From an uncultured Pseudobdellovibrionaceae bacterium (GTDB lineage: Bacteria; Bdellovibrionota; Bdellovibrionia; Bdellovibrionales; Bdellovibrionaceae): a DNA stretch of 5,550 nt. The first letter of the stretch is position 1; every line of letters starts with the position of its first letter. Below, piece after piece: positions 5,213 to 5,550 of this stretch. The stretch lies in the NCBI GenBank assembly GCA_937900305.1, contig CALCCV010000514.1, positions 1 through 5,550 on the forward strand, in the 5' to 3' direction. Both the position numbers and the translations under genes were made by a program. The notes beneath the pieces are model-generated. The model was given only the letters and a program-made list of their open reading frames with translations, had not been told where the DNA came from and searched no databases.

Positions 5213-5550
5213 ATGACATTTCGGGTAATTCCAATTTTCTTTTCGTTTTTTTTTCCGATTTTAGTTTTTGCCAACGGTCCATGTGATGAAATGTCAGCAA
5301 AAGAAATTCAACGTGTCGAATTTCAAGATGGAATCAAGATCATCGCTTGCGGTGAGAGTCCTAAAGGGAAGGTCAGCGATTTGACCATCCTTAAAGTTCA
5401 AGGCAAAGTATCCACAAGCCTGGTGGAAGGCGACTCAGCTTTTAAATCATACGAAGTGACAAAAACCGCAAAGTCCCTTGTGATAAATGAAGCACTTAGC
5501 AATGCAGACTCAAAGCCATTTTTAAGAATCGAAATTGCCTGCAAGAACAA
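5213..5550 (+). CDS. Exported protein of unknown function, 3' end cut by window edge
   Basis: The frame is open from the ATG at 5213 to the right edge (112 complete codons). Residues 1-20 form a strongly hydrophobic, Phe-rich signal peptide (MTFRVIPIFFSFFFPILVFA) with a likely cleavage after Ala20, before Asn-Gly. The mature part is mixed in charge with beta-prone stretches and has Cys at 24, 46 and 110. Cys24 is not in a lipobox, so a soluble periplasmic or extracellular product is expected. I recognise no domain. The start is supported by GAGG at 5203-5206, six bases from the ATG, by the signal peptide directly after it, and by the upstream TATACT box. An ATG at 5199 in another frame stops after five codons. 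It could be a small hypothetical periplasmic protein; the missing C-terminus may hold the informative part. Confidence 0.75.
   Translation, partial: MTFRVIPIFFSFFFPILVFANGPCDEMSAKEIQRVEFQDGIKIIACGESPKGKVSDLTILKVQGKVSTSLVEGDSAFKSYEVTKTAKSLVINEALSNADSKPFLRIEIACKN

Overview
The window looks like chromosomal DNA from a motile, chemotactic Gram-negative bacterium. The chemotaxis proteins (a receptor with no HAMP domain, a CheA with no P2 domain, a CheW with a long hydrophilic N-terminus) and the IS66-type remnant resemble those of Bdellovibrio and relatives (Bdellovibrionota). That placement is family recall, not a search result. Base composition is moderate, with clearly AT-rich intergenic DNA.

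Positions 1-3515 are a compact minus-strand chemotaxis block read in the order cheA, cheW, methyl-accepting chemotaxis receptor (MCP). cheA and cheW overlap by four bases (ATGA), so they are probably translationally coupled. The MCP gene follows after an 87-base AT-rich gap and runs off the left edge, after its signalling hairpin tip has been read. Together they are the three parts of a receptor-CheW-CheA core signalling unit: the receptor senses a signal outside the inner membrane, CheW bridges, and CheA autophosphorylates and passes phosphate to a response regulator. No cheY, cheR, cheB or cheD lies in the window.

Positions 3516-4505 hold no intact gene. Just upstream of cheA, three palindromes are packed into about 53 bases, including a perfect 20-base one. 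Further right is a decayed minus-strand fragment of an IS66-family transposase: a zinc-finger piece and a piece around the second catalytic Asp, in different frames with the core between them missing. A weaker match to a SpoA (FliN/YscQ) domain lies at 4267-4350. A short palindrome (4383-4395) precedes the next gene.

Positions 4506-5550 run on the plus strand. They hold a 98-residue secreted, cysteine-containing protein with a good Shine-Dalgarno site, then about 410 bases without a convincing gene, then the start of a second exported protein cut by the right edge. Neither has a recognised family.

I see no clear new multi-gene system. The best leads are the palindrome cluster upstream of cheA, the unusual domain make-up of the chemotaxis proteins, the small secreted cysteine protein, and the possible SpoA remnant.
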